In this document: positions 17,573-27,100 of the stretch, piece by piece | Position numbering within the stretch: the first letter of the stretch is position 1 | Layout of the letters: each line of letters begins with the position of its first letter | DNA from: an uncultured Bacteroidales bacterium | Lineage (GTDB): Bacteria > Bacteroidota > Bacteroidia > Bacteroidales > Muribaculaceae | Assembly: GCA_900542185.1 (NCBI GenBank) | Contig: UQMZ01000004.1 | Coordinates: 50,477 to 114,476, forward strand | DNA: 64,000 bases | Reading direction: 5' to 3' | Made by a program: the position numbers and the translations under genes | Notes under the pieces: model-generated | Told to the model about the DNA's origin: nothing | Databases searched by the model: none | The model's input: only the letters and a program-made list of their open reading frames with translations

Positions 17573-18920
17573 AGTGGCGCATCAGCGGGGCTTCCCACGT
17601 GATTTTCACGCCGCGTGTTATCTCGTTGCGGCGGTCGTACACGTTCTTCAGGGCCGCAGCCACTACGTTCATGTGATTGTCTGTATACGTGCGGCGCGGA
17701 ATGGCCAGACGCAGCAGGTCGAGGCCTCCGAAGCGGTTCTCACGCGTCACGGGGTCGCGGTCGGCCAGGATGTAGCCGATCTCGCAGCCACGTATGCCCG
17801 CCTCGAGGTACAGCTCTACGGTAAGCGTCTGTGCCGGAAATTCCTCCTTCGGCACGTTGGTCAGTATCTTCGACGCATCCACGAATATGGCGTGGCCGCC
17901 GGCTGGACGCTGGTAGGGTATGCCGTATTCATCGAGTTTTTTGGCCAGGTATTCCACCTGATGAATGCGCGTATGCAGGTTCTCGAACTCCGTGTTCTCG
18001 TCCAGACCCACAGCCAGGGCCTCCATGTCGCGGCCGTTCATACCGCCGTATGTCAGGTAGCCCTCGAACGGGATGGCGAAGCGCTGTGCACCCTCGGCCC
18101 AGTCCTGATGGCGCGTGGCGAAGAAGCCGCCCATGTTCACGATGGCGTCCTTCTTGGCCGACATGGTCATGCCGTCGGCCAGAGCGAACATCTCGCGCAC
18201 TATCTCCTTGATGGTCTTGTCGGCGTAACCCTCCTCGCGAGTCTTGATGAAATATGCGTTCTCGGCAAAGCGGGCTGAGTCGAATATGACGCGCAGTCCA
18301 TGACGGTCGGCCAGCTCGCGCACGGCGCGGAGGTTGGCCATCGACACAGGCTGTCCGCCGGCCGTATTGTTGGTGATGGTCACGATAATGAACGGCACGC
18401 GACCCTTGTTGTCAGTCACGGCCTTCTCCAGCTTGTCGATGTCCACGTTGCCCTTGAAGGGATGCTCCAGCTGGGTGTCGCGGGCCTCGTCGATGGTACA
18501 GTCCACGGCGAATGCCTTGCGGCTCTCGATATGACCCTTGGTGGTGTCGAAATGCGAATTGCCCGGCACCACGTCACCGGCTTTCACGAGTGCGCTGAAC
18601 ACCACGTTCTCGGCCGCACGGCCCTGATGCGTCGGGATCACCATCGGGAAACCGGTGATGCGCTCTATGGTGTCCTTCATCCTGAAGAACGAGCGGGCGC
18701 CGGCATAGCTCTCGTCGCCCATCATCATGGCGCTCCACTGACGGTCGCTCATGGCGCCCGTGCCGGAGTCAGTCAGAAGGTCGATATAGACCTGTTCGGC
18801 CGGAAGTTGAAACACATTGTAATGCGCTGCCTTGATCCATTCTTCACGCTCCTTGCGCGTGCTGGTGCGGATGGGTTCAACCATCTTGATTCGCCACGAT
18901 TCGGCAAAAGGTAATTCCAT
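17541..18920 (-). CDS. tnaA: Tryptophanase (L-tryptophan indole-lyase)
   Basis: This 459-residue PLP enzyme cleaves L-tryptophan to indole, pyruvate and ammonia. The PLP lysine lies in MTMSAKKDAIVNMGG (Lys256/257). Two positions separate it from the close relative tyrosine phenol-lyase: GCEIG, where the lyase has an Arg in MERG, and MRHFT, where tryptophanase has His and the lyase has Phe. Both support tryptophanase. The leader from the promoter (-7 box 18992-18999) to the ATG is about 65 nt and shows no TnaC-like leader peptide. Confidence 0.93.
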   Translation of the reverse strand: MELPFAESWRIKMVEPIRTSTRKEREEWIKAAHYNVFQLPAEQVYIDLLTDSGTGAMSDRQWSAMMMGDESYAGARSFFRMKDTIERITGFPMVIPTHQGRAAENVVFSALVKAGDVVPGNSHFDTTKGHIESRKAFAVDCTIDEARDTQLEHPFKGNVDIDKLEKAVTDNKGRVPFIIVTITNNTAGGQPVSMANLRAVRELADRHGLRVIFDSARFAENAYFIKTREEGYADKTIKEIVREMFALADGMTMSAKKDAIVNMGGFFATRHQDWAEGAQRFAIPFEGYLTYGGMNGRDMEALAVGLDENTEFENLHTRIHQVEYLAKKLDEYGIPYQRPAGGHAIFVDASKILTNVPKEEFPAQTLTVELYLEAGIRGCEIGYILADRDPVTRENRFGGLDLLRLAIPRRTYTDNHMNVVAAALKNVYDRRNEITRGVKITWEAPLMRHFTVQLAPAGE

Positions 18921-18991
18921 GATATTTTATTTTTTAGGTTAATCTAATTTGTTAAGGCTGATGGCACAGCCATATCGCTTGCTTTCAACCG

Positions 18992-18999
18992 CAAATATA
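18992..18999 (-). promoter_or_regulatory. -7 box of the tryptophanase gene
   Basis: The minus strand reads TATATTTG (TAnnTTTG), 72 nt upstream of the ATG. The remainder of the 18921-19237 gap holds a degenerate repeat (19036-19066) and the higBA promoter; no gene is evident. Confidence 0.55.
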
Positions 19000-19035
19000 C
19001 AAAGAATATTCCGATAAAACAAAAAAATAATAACG

Positions 19036-19066
19036 TGTAGTGGCACAGGCTTTCCGAACCGCGCAT
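19036..19066 (+). repeat. Degenerate single-arm copy of the 23063-23177 palindromic repeat
   Basis: CAGGCTTTCCGAACCGCGCAT matches 18 of 21 bases of the left arm of the long inverted repeat at 23063-23094, and GTAG precedes both. No matching right arm is present nearby. Confidence 0.45.
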
Positions 19067-19209
19067 AGACTCGGTCCACCCGCCTTATCCGTATCAACAG
19101 AACCGCATTCAGTAATTTCACGATTTAATCCTTTACGGCGCCAAGTACACGGTGCATAAAATTGACGTAATATTATTTACGCTCTATTGCATATATGAAA
19201 CTAATTAGT

Positions 19210-19217
19210 TACTTTTG
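19210..19217 (+). promoter_or_regulatory. -7 box of the higBA operon
   Basis: TACTTTTG matches TAnnTTTG; a -33-like ATTG (19186-19189) lies 20 nt upstream. The ATG of higB is 21 nt downstream of the box. Confidence 0.6.
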
Positions 19218-19237
19218 CGTTTATAAAATATGGCAAT

Positions 19238-19570
19238 ATGAATCGAAACGTCAGATACACGGAAGCATATTTGGATTTCCGACAATCTTTAGGAGCCCGA
19301 GCCTTGGAGAAACTTGACTATTGCATCTCTATTCTCCAACATGAAATGCCGCTATCCAAGAAATTCGTCAAAAAGATTGTCAGTTCCGATTTCTATGAAC
19401 TTCGAGTATCTGTTGACAATGAGATCAGGGTGCTTTTATTTTCCGCAAATAATGAAAATATCAACCTTGCAACCGAGATTATAGTCCTGAACGGATTTAT
19501 TAAGAAAAGCAGCAAGGATTACGATAAACAAATCAAGAAGGCATACAATATTCTAAATTCATTGTTATGA
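19238..19570 (+). CDS. higB: HigB-like toxin (RelE superfamily, Gp49-like)
   Basis: This 110-residue protein has the RelE/HigB toxin fold with the Gp49-like core FYELRVSVDNEIRVLLF and the C-terminal VLNGFIKKSSK signature. Family members are ribosome-dependent mRNA endonucleases. It comes before its antitoxin (the HigBA order) and overlaps it by 4 nt (ATGA), the usual arrangement for coupling. The pair has lower GC than its neighbours. Confidence 0.88.
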   Translation: MNRNVRYTEAYLDFRQSLGARALEKLDYCISILQHEMPLSKKFVKKIVSSDFYELRVSVDNEIRVLLFSANNENINLATEIIVLNGFIKKSSKDYDKQIKKAYNILNSLL

Positions 19571-19923
19571 ACACGACATACCCACGACTTACAAAAGAAC
19601 AATTGGAGAAACTACGCGATACGGATTTTTCCAAGAACCCGGCATTGACTAATGCGGAAGACGAACTGTCACAAAAATATGGAGTCGCCGGATCTCCCGA
19701 ACGACTTGATTTTGAGAACAAGGCTAAAGCATGGTATTACGGCGAAATCCTACGCGACCGTCGCAAACAGCTCGGCCTTACACAGAAAGAATTAGCTGAG
19801 GCCATAGGACGAGAGCGGACCTATATAAACCGCATTGAAAAGGGTGAAACTGACATGCAGCTGTCTTCTTTTCTCAGAATTGCATCGGCTCTTGGCATAG
19901 CCGTCAATCTCACAATGTCATAA
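19567..19923 (+). CDS. higA: HigA-like antitoxin, XRE-family
   Basis: The 118-residue product has an XRE helix-turn-helix in the C-terminal half (residues about 57-112: ILRDRRKQLGLTQKELAEAI, RTYINRIEKGETDMQ). The N-terminal half is the toxin-neutralising part. It should bind HigB and repress the operon promoter. The gene overlaps higB by 4 nt. Confidence 0.9.
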   Translation: MNTTYPRLTKEQLEKLRDTDFSKNPALTNAEDELSQKYGVAGSPERLDFENKAKAWYYGEILRDRRKQLGLTQKELAEAIGRERTYINRIEKGETDMQLSSFLRIASALGIAVNLTMS

Positions 19924-19929
19924 CATTGG

Positions 19930-21549
19930 ATGAACAATCCGTTTGACTATATACCGGACAGGGAGTGCGACGAGGCGTTCCGGGAGCTGTGCGGCAGACT
20001 GGAGGCGCTAAAGGGGAGCGGCCAGGCCGATGACATCAACTTCATGCGCGAGCTGGAGGCGGGCAAGATGTTAGGTGTGCTCATCGCGGCTGATGCCGAC
20101 GGTGTGCGCCATACCCTGTATGCTTTTTCGGGGCAGTTGGGTCATGGCGGATTCCATTATCCGGGCTTCGTCGGGCCTGTGTTCGACTATCTGCAGCCCG
20201 ACGGCCATTTCAAGACCCACGAACGAGACATCTCTCGTCAGAACCTTGACATAGCCCGGTTCGAGACCGAAAGCCTCCGCCCCATCAAGACGGAATACGA
20301 GCGTGTCCGCAACGCCCTCGATGCCGAGGTATCTGCAACGCGCGACAGGTACCGCGAATCGAAGGCTACACGCGACGCACGACGAAAGACCGGCAACGTC
20401 AGCGATGCCGAGCTTACAGCCATGATTCGCCAAAGCCAGTTTGAGAAAGCCGAGCTGCACCGCCTCAAGAAGCGTGCCGCAGCTCAGCTTGAGCCGTATG
20501 CCGCGCGGCTTAAGGAGGCAGAGGCACAGCTTACGAAGATGAAAGAGAAGCGGCGCGCCGACTCGGAGGCGTTGCAACAATGGCTGTTCACCAATTTCCG
20601 ACTACTCAACGCTCGCGGCGAGAGTCTGAGCCTGAGCGAAATCTTTGCCGACACACCGATGCGGATTCCACCGTCGGGTGCGGGTGAATGTTGCGCTCCG
20701 AAGCTGTTGCATGCGGCTTATCTACAGGGATGGCAGCCCGTGGCGATGGCCGAGTACTGGTACGGCCGAGGCAAGGAGGGCGAGGTGCGCATTCACGGAC
20801 GGCATTACCCGGCATGTCGCGGAAAGTGCCGCCCGGTATTGGGCTGGATGCTGCAGGGACTCGACATCAAGCCACCCCTTGACAGCGACTGCGAAGTCAC
20901 CGCAATGCGTGAGCCGGAAATCATATTTGAAAGCCAATGGTTCTGCGTGGTCGATAAACCGTCGGGGATGCTTTCGGTGCCTGGCAAAGGTTCGGCCTTA
21001 TCCGTCCAGCAATGGCTGGAGGCCAAATATGGTCCCGAACGTGACGTAAAGGTGGTCCACAGGCTGGATCAGGACACGTCCGGTCTGCTGATGGCAGCTT
21101 TCGGTCCCACAGCATACAGGGCGTTGCAGTTCATGTTCGCCTCCCGCCAGGTGAAGAAAACGTATGTAGCCGATCTGGAAGGCGACTATCAGTCGCGGGG
21201 CATTCCGCAGAAAGGGCGGATAGAGTTGCCGTTGTCGCCCGACTGGCTGGACCGTCCGCGCCAGCGCGTGGACCTTGACAACGGCAAGAATGCCGTGACT
21301 GATTATGAATTCCTGTCCGTCTCCGACGGTCATAGCCGCGTGAAGTTTCATCCCCTGACCGGCCGCACACACCAGCTGCGCGTGCACGCCGCCTCGGATG
21401 CCGGCCTCGGTATGCCCATCCTCGGCGACCGCCTCTACGGCCACGGCAACCGCCTCTGCCTCCGCCTTCACCTCCACGCCAAGACCCTGGAATTCACCTC
21501 CCCCTTCGACCGCCGCCCCTGCCGTTTCGATTCCCCGCTACCCTTTTGA
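19930..21549 (+). CDS. RluA-family pseudouridine synthase with long N-terminal extension
   Basis: The C-terminal part (about 325-539) of this 539-residue protein is an RluA-type RNA pseudouridine synthase: VVDKPSGMLSVPG, the catalytic motif HRLDQDTSGLL with Asp380, and HPLTGRTHQLRVHA. The target uridine is not predictable. The N-terminal 320 residues are not catalytic and include a charged, helical coiled-coil stretch (about 110-215). I have seen similarly extended RluA proteins described for Bacteroidetes, where the N-terminal role is not established. It starts 6 nt after higA, which is probably chance, since the gene is core-like and GC-rich. Confidence 0.88.
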   Translation: MNNPFDYIPDRECDEAFRELCGRLEALKGSGQADDINFMRELEAGKMLGVLIAADADGVRHTLYAFSGQLGHGGFHYPGFVGPVFDYLQPDGHFKTHERDISRQNLDIARFETESLRPIKTEYERVRNALDAEVSATRDRYRESKATRDARRKTGNVSDAELTAMIRQSQFEKAELHRLKKRAAAQLEPYAARLKEAEAQLTKMKEKRRADSEALQQWLFTNFRLLNARGESLSLSEIFADTPMRIPPSGAGECCAPKLLHAAYLQGWQPVAMAEYWYGRGKEGEVRIHGRHYPACRGKCRPVLGWMLQGLDIKPPLDSDCEVTAMREPEIIFESQWFCVVDKPSGMLSVPGKGSALSVQQWLEAKYGPERDVKVVHRLDQDTSGLLMAAFGPTAYRALQFMFASRQVKKTYVADLEGDYQSRGIPQKGRIELPLSPDWLDRPRQRVDLDNGKNAVTDYEFLSVSDGHSRVKFHPLTGRTHQLRVHAASDAGLGMPILGDRLYGHGNRLCLRLHLHAKTLEFTSPFDRRPCRFDSPLPF

Positions 21550-21565
21550 AGTCCGGGATTTTTTG

Positions 21566-21573
21566 TAACTTTG
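21566..21573 (+). promoter_or_regulatory. -7 box of the secreted protein at 21615
   Basis: TAACTTTG (TAnnTTTG) lies 41 nt upstream of the ATG; a TTTG at 21545-21548 is 17 nt upstream, slightly closer than usual. Confidence 0.55.
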
Positions 21574-21614
21574 CACTTTCAACTTCAAAAAATCAATAAC
21601 AACGCATTAGCAAC

Positions 21615-23030
21615 ATGAAGAAACTTTACGCAATTACCCTGTGCTGTCTGGTCGCTCTGTCGGCCAGTGCCGACGGCCTCCGCTTCAAGGCAGGCCATGC
21701 CAAGAAAGGCATGAAAAAGCTGGCCCGCACCGAGGGCGCCGCTCCAGTATGGCGCCCCGTGAGCCAGGCCGACTATATGCACGACGGCGAGGACTGGATG
21801 CTGTTGGGCACGGTCAACTTCAAGTACGATGTCCGCGGCAACCGCACTGAGGAACTGGTGGACGAAGATGGCTTACAGACCAAGACCCTCACCACCTACA
21901 ATGAATTCGACCAGCCACTGACCAGAATCGAAACTGAAAGCTGGGACGGCGAGGCCTGGACCAATCTGGCCAAAACCACTTACGTTTACGATACCAAGGT
22001 CCATGATTTCTTCACCGAACGCATGGGCTACGACTGGGATGAAGAGTGGGTGGCAAACTACAGATGCGAGACCAACACCATCACCCGCAACGCTGACGGC
22101 AACATTACCGAAATCATAAAGTCGCTCCCGTTGGGCGAAGGACTCCTGCCTGCTTATAAATCCGTATGGAAGTATGGAACCGATGGTAAAGCCAACGAGT
22201 ATTATTACTATACGATTGGTCAGGACAACGAATGGGAACTTGACGACGACATCTCGTATCGCGACATCGTATGGGAGAAGACCGACGGCCAGATGACCAT
22301 CTACGGCGACATGCTCGAGCTTGTAGAAGGCGCCAACCTGATGAAATCGGCTGTAGTGTATTATGGCGACGAGCCTGACGGCCACTACCTGGTGGAATGG
22401 AGCAACAACGACAAGGACTTCCTGATAAAAGAGACCACCAACGACATCAACGAAATCGGAGCCACTACCCGCATGGAAGTGCTGGACGCCAACGGCTCGA
22501 TGCGCTTCACCGTCACCGAATACTTCGACGAGGAAGGCAACATCACTACCGAACCTGTCTACATCGCCGTTCAGGAAGCAACTATGGACGAGCACGGCAA
22601 CATGGTTGCATTCACTGCGAAAGAGACTATGGAGGGAGTCGAAGAACTGGTAGACGGCCAGAAATCCACCTACACCTACGATGCCGACGGCAATGTTTCC
22701 GAAGTGATTACCGAGCAGTATGATTACGAAACGGAGGAATACTTCCCGATGGAGCGTATTGTTTACGGCGAATATATAAACGTGGCTTCGTCCGGCATTC
22801 AGTGCATTCAGACAGTCAGGGACACGGCATGGACTGTCCGCGGCGACGAGGTTACAGCAACGGCATCAGGTCTGAACGGACTTTCTGTCTACAACATGCA
22901 GGGCGTATGCGTGAAGCGTGCTGCCGCCGACACCGCATCGGCCACCGTCAGCCTGACAGACATGGCGGCCGGCATCTACATCATCCGTGCCGACGGTACA
23001 GGTGCCACCTACCGTCTCATCAAGCACTGA
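21615..23030 (+). CDS. Secreted protein with YD-like repeats and T9SS-type C-terminal domain
   Basis: This 471-residue protein has a signal peptide (residues 1-19). The middle contains repeated acidic, Tyr/Asp-rich segments such as VNFKYDVRGNRTEEL and STYTYDADGNVSEVI, reminiscent of the short beta repeats in RHS/YD-type surface proteins. The last 75 residues (LSVYNMQGVCVKR, then DMAAGIYIIRADG) match the type A sorting domain recognised by the type IX secretion system. It is therefore predicted to be exported or surface-attached. No enzymatic motif is visible and the function is unknown. Confidence 0.75.
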   Translation: MKKLYAITLCCLVALSASADGLRFKAGHAKKGMKKLARTEGAAPVWRPVSQADYMHDGEDWMLLGTVNFKYDVRGNRTEELVDEDGLQTKTLTTYNEFDQPLTRIETESWDGEAWTNLAKTTYVYDTKVHDFFTERMGYDWDEEWVANYRCETNTITRNADGNITEIIKSLPLGEGLLPAYKSVWKYGTDGKANEYYYYTIGQDNEWELDDDISYRDIVWEKTDGQMTIYGDMLELVEGANLMKSAVVYYGDEPDGHYLVEWSNNDKDFLIKETTNDINEIGATTRMEVLDANGSMRFTVTEYFDEEGNITTEPVYIAVQEATMDEHGNMVAFTAKETMEGVEELVDGQKSTYTYDADGNVSEVITEQYDYETEEYFPMERIVYGEYINVASSGIQCIQTVRDTAWTVRGDEVTATASGLNGLSVYNMQGVCVKRAAADTASATVSLTDMAAGIYIIRADGTGATYRLIKH

Positions 23031-23062
23031 TCATAACGGCGACTCCCTGAGTCATCCGCAAC

Positions 23063-23177
23063 AAATAGTAGCGCAGGCTCTCCGAGACGCGCATGGCATC
23101 GGACCCAAAGCTTACATCTATTCCATTAGGCTTTCTCCCGTGTTTATGCGCGTCTCGGAGAGACTGCGCTACTATTT
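23063..23177. repeat. Long inverted repeat (32-nt arms) between convergent genes
   Basis: The left arm (23063-23094) and right arm (23146-23177) are complementary at 31 of 32 positions, with a 51-nt loop. The right arm begins ATGCGCGTCTCGGAGAG and is followed by TTATAT. It fills the gap between the secreted protein and the HAD phosphatase and could terminate both transcripts. A degenerate one-arm copy at 19036-19066 suggests a dispersed repeat family. Confidence 0.8.
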
Positions 23178-23954
23178 TTATATCAGGCCGAAGTGGCGCA
23201 AAGCGTTGGCGATGCCGTCGGCGTCCACGGCGCCGGTGACGTAATCGGCCTGCGACCGGACTCGCTCGGAGGCGGTGCCCATGGCCACGCCGGTGCCGGC
23301 CTTCTGAAGCATCGGCAGGTCGTTCTCGCCGTCGCCGAACGCGATGACGTCCGCAAGGTCCACGCCACGGTATGAGGCATATTCCTGAATGGCAGTTCCC
23401 TTGTCGATGCCCGACAGGTTGATGTCGGCAAATATGTCGCACCACCTGGACGCAGCCAGTCCGGGCAACTGAGGCATCACTTCCTTCTCCGTCTCCGGAT
23501 CAATGAAGAAACACAATTGGCCCACAGGGTGATCAGGATAAAGCGTGGTCAGGTCCCTCACCGGAGGCATCCACTCCCCTACTGTGGCCGACATTTCCCG
23601 CACGCGCGGTGTTAGGCGGTCTATCACGAATCCCTCGTCCGTCTTGGCCGCTATGGCGAAGTCGTATTTGCGGCCAAGCTCCAGCGACTTTTCAAACAGT
23701 TCCTGCGGTATGTGCTGCCTCCAGGCCAAAGTGCCGTCTTTCAACACACATTCCGACCCGTTAAGCCCGATGACAGCCGAATAAGGCAGTCCGGAAATGT
23801 AAGGGGTATCCGTAGCCCCTCGACCTGTGGCTATGACGATCTCCACCCCGTTGCGGTGCAGGGTGTCTATGGCCTTCACAGCCGACGCCGGGATGCTGTG
23901 CTTCTCGAAACTCACCAGCGTCCCGTCTATATCAAAAAATGCAATCTTCTTCAT
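23178..23954 (-). CDS. HAD-superfamily sugar-phosphate-type phosphatase (Cof-like)
   Basis: This 258-residue cytoplasmic hydrolase has the HAD motifs: FDIDGT at the N-terminus with nucleophile Asp8 and Asp10, VIATGRG (motif II), the lysine KGTAI (motif III) and GDGENDLPML (motif IV). The long insertion between motifs II and III is the type IIB cap of the Cof/YbiV group, whose members dephosphorylate sugar phosphates or flavin precursors. The start at 23954 is fixed by the -7 box at 24012-24019, which overlaps the earlier in-frame start at 24014. Confidence 0.9.
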   Translation of the reverse strand: MKKIAFFDIDGTLVSFEKHSIPASAVKAIDTLHRNGVEIVIATGRGATDTPYISGLPYSAVIGLNGSECVLKDGTLAWRQHIPQELFEKSLELGRKYDFAIAAKTDEGFVIDRLTPRVREMSATVGEWMPPVRDLTTLYPDHPVGQLCFFIDPETEKEVMPQLPGLAASRWCDIFADINLSGIDKGTAIQEYASYRGVDLADVIAFGDGENDLPMLQKAGTGVAMGTASERVRSQADYVTGAVDADGIANALRHFGLI

Positions 23955-24011
23955 AATCCCGGTCTTTATGGTAGCGCAACCGCCGTTTCCGAAACCACGG
24001 TTTCGCAACTG

Positions 24012-24019
24012 CAAAGTTA
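24012..24019 (-). promoter_or_regulatory. -7 box of the HAD phosphatase gene
   Basis: The minus strand reads TAACTTTG (TAnnTTTG), 57 nt upstream of the ATG at 23954. Confidence 0.6.
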
Positions 24020-24051
24020 CACCATAAACCCCAATTAATCAAGAACACAAC

Positions 24052-24085
24052 AAGGGCCGTCCGATTATATCCACGGACGGCCCTT
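24052..24085 (-). terminator. Hairpin terminator after the 1556-residue secreted protein gene
   Basis: AAGGGCCGTCC (24052-24062) pairs with GGACGGCCCTT (24075-24085), 11 bp with a 12-nt loop, followed on the minus strand by a T-rich GTTGTGTTCTT. Confidence 0.7.
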
Positions 24086-24109
24086 ATATTAAGGTTTATT
24101 CAGTTTGTC

Positions 24110-27100
24110 TTACTTCACCATCACCTTGACGGTGGTGCCGTTTACGGAAACCAGATATACTCCGGCCGTGACGCTCACGGTCTCGTTGACGGCGGGCGTC
24201 GCATTGGAGTAGATCACCACTCCGTTGGGCGTCGCTACCGACACCTTGTCCTCGGCATTGTCGATATGGATGGCATCGGAAGTAGTGTAGACGCGTGCGC
24301 CTCCGGTCAGGACGTCGCTGAGTCCGCTGATCTCCTTGACCTGAACGGTGGATTTGTTCGAGAGGTCGCTCGTGCCTTCCTTGTAAAGAGCCACCACATG
24401 ATATGTGTGCGTGCCTTCGGCGGGTGCCACATGCCTGAATCCGGTGGACGTCAGCATAGTCTCGTTCAGTTTCTTGCCGTCGCAGTACACGTCATAACCC
24501 TCTATCTCGGCGCCGTTGCCTACCTGGGCGAAGGTGATGTCGTCGATGAAGATGGCCGATACGGCCGCCTGCACGTAACGGATAGCGAAATACTGTGCGC
24601 CTTCCGGAACGTCGAAGCTATACTGCGTGTAGGTGTCGGCCAGGGTGATGGGCTCGCCTACGCGGACAAAGTCATCCTTCTCCTTGCCGGTGGTGGAATA
24701 CAGCACCTCGATCACATGGCTTCCCCACAGCGAGCTGCCGAAGTTGCCGAACGCCCAGAACGAAACGGTCTGTGCCGTGCCGTTGAGCAGCGGCGATATC
24801 AGCCAGTCGTCGTTCACATCGTCGTCGGACTGTGCGTCAACCGGGAATGCCGCGAAGCACTTGCTGCCCGAATGGGTGAAGTTTCGTTCCTCGTTGATAT
24901 TCTCCCATACGATGAATGCCGAAGGTTCTCCCAGTCCGGGGAACTGGTCGCCCACTATGGGATATGTTGTCAGACCGTCGCCGTCGATAAACGACCAGCG
25001 GCCCGCGCGGTTGATGCTGAACGGCACGTACTTCTCGCAGTCGTCGGTCATGGCGGCCGTCACGTCCGGAGCGCTCCATGTCAGCACCACGTCCTTCTCC
25101 TCCTGAACGCCGGCAAGATCCCTGACGGCCGGCAGGCGCGACTCAAGCACCTCGACCTCCACGGCCTCGCTCTTGTTGTTGAAGTTCAGCTGATCCTTGC
25201 CATAAACGATGTTGAAGTGGTAGTCCTGCGTCCTGTCCCAGAACAGACCCGGGGTCTGCTTGAAGCTGGCAGTACCGTTCTCGCCGGCCTTGACCGATAC
25301 GGGGTCGCTCTCGGCCACCTTCTCGTTGTTGCGGTAGAGTTCCACCACGAACGCGTCGGCATTCTCATATCCGATATTGCGGAAATTGGCGTTGAGGATA
25401 TTTTCCTCGCCCGGCTCCAGCATCGGGGCCTCCATCGTCAGAGCCATCATGTCATGATCGGCAAACTGACGTATCTGGATGTCGTCGATCAGGAAATACT
25501 TGTCGTTCTGCTTGTACATACCGGCAAACTCCACATGCAGGCCCGGCTGAACGGTCTGTCCGCGGTATTTGTCGAGCGAGACGGTAATGATGTGCCATCC
25601 GGGAGTGCTGAAATCATTGGTGGAGATCGGCGAGCTCAACGCCACGTCTCCCTCGTAAGGATCATGCAGGATGGGATAGAATATATATTCATCGCGCGTC
25701 TTGCCCTCCTCCTCGGGCTGGACGTAGAACCGGAATGAGAACGCCGAGAGGTCGCTGTCGTCCACATTGACCTTGCCGGTGTAGAAACTGGTCTTCGCAC
25801 CCTCGAATACGGAACGTTCCGTGCCGAAGTTGGGGTCGAACGCAACGGGCCATGCAAACAGGTATCCGTCACCGTCGGGAGTCTCGATGCCGAGTCTCTG
25901 CGAGTTGGCCGGATCCACTACCGACCATTCGGGATACCATGATCCCCACCACTGGCCTCCGCTCGTCTCATATCCCCAGTTCACTGACAGCTGTCCGTTC
26001 TCGAAGATGGGCATCGAATACGGAGCGCCCACGGGGATGGTGACGGACTGGGAGTAACTTGCCGGATCGAAACGGTAGGAGCCCACCGTATTGTAGCCTG
26101 CATCGGTCACGGAATAGACGGTGCAATAGCAGTTGGCCTGATAGCCGTCGTTCACTGCCTTGAAGGTAAGCTCGGTGGTGGTGCTGGGATGGAACTCGTC
26201 GCCCACATAGTATTGGCCGTTGAGGATAACGGTATATTTGATAAGCGAAGGATCTATCTCACGGCCCTGGACGTCGGTGGTGGCGGGAGTCCATTTCAGG
26301 TTGATGACGCCGGTCTCAGGCTCGCTGATGACCAGATCGGTCACTTTCGCGCCGAAATCGACGCCGGTCACTGCGGAGCCGGACACATACTTGCCGGCAC
26401 CGTAGCTGTTGTAGGCAGTCACCTTGTAGTTATAGGTGCCTCGTTCCGGGCACTTGTCCTCGAACGTGTATGTCTCGCCGAATGTGGGGCTGCGGAACGT
26501 CTTGACTACCTGTCCGTCGCGCTCCACCTCGATTTTGGACATGGCCGTAAGTTTCTGACCCTGCATGTCCACCGTCGGAGCCTTGAAGCTGACCGTCACG
26601 TCGGTCGAGCCGTCATAGCGGAACCCGTCGAAACTGAGGTCGGTCACCGTGCCGGGTCCGTATGTGGAATAGGGAGCCTCGATCTCGATGTTGTCTATCT
26701 GCAGGTAGCGCTTGTAGAGCGCGGATGTGGCATGGAAGGCGATATAGTATTCGCCGGCCTCGTCCACGGTGATCTCCTTGGCCAGGACAACCGGCTTGGA
26801 CGCGATGGCCTTGACCGATGTCTCGGGAACGAGCGTGGTGGTAAGGTCCTCGATGGCGTTGCCACGGCCCATCAGCACCTCCACCTTCTCCTCGGTACTT
26901 GACGCAAAGCCCGACGCCTCGGCATGGAATATGTAGCTCTTGCCCGGTTCCATATAGATGGGGGCCGTGACAAGATAATGGTTCTTCTTCGAGGTGGTGT
27001 ACACCTGTGCCGCGCCGTTGCCCGTTTTGGTGTCCTCATAGCGGAACCATACGTTCTGGGTATTATTGCCGGATCCGGAAGCGGTCTTGCCGTCATTATA

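Noticed and set aside
18921..18985. TnaC-like leader peptide upstream of tryptophanase
   Set aside because: No short frame with a Trp codon and TnaC-like context is visible in the leader.
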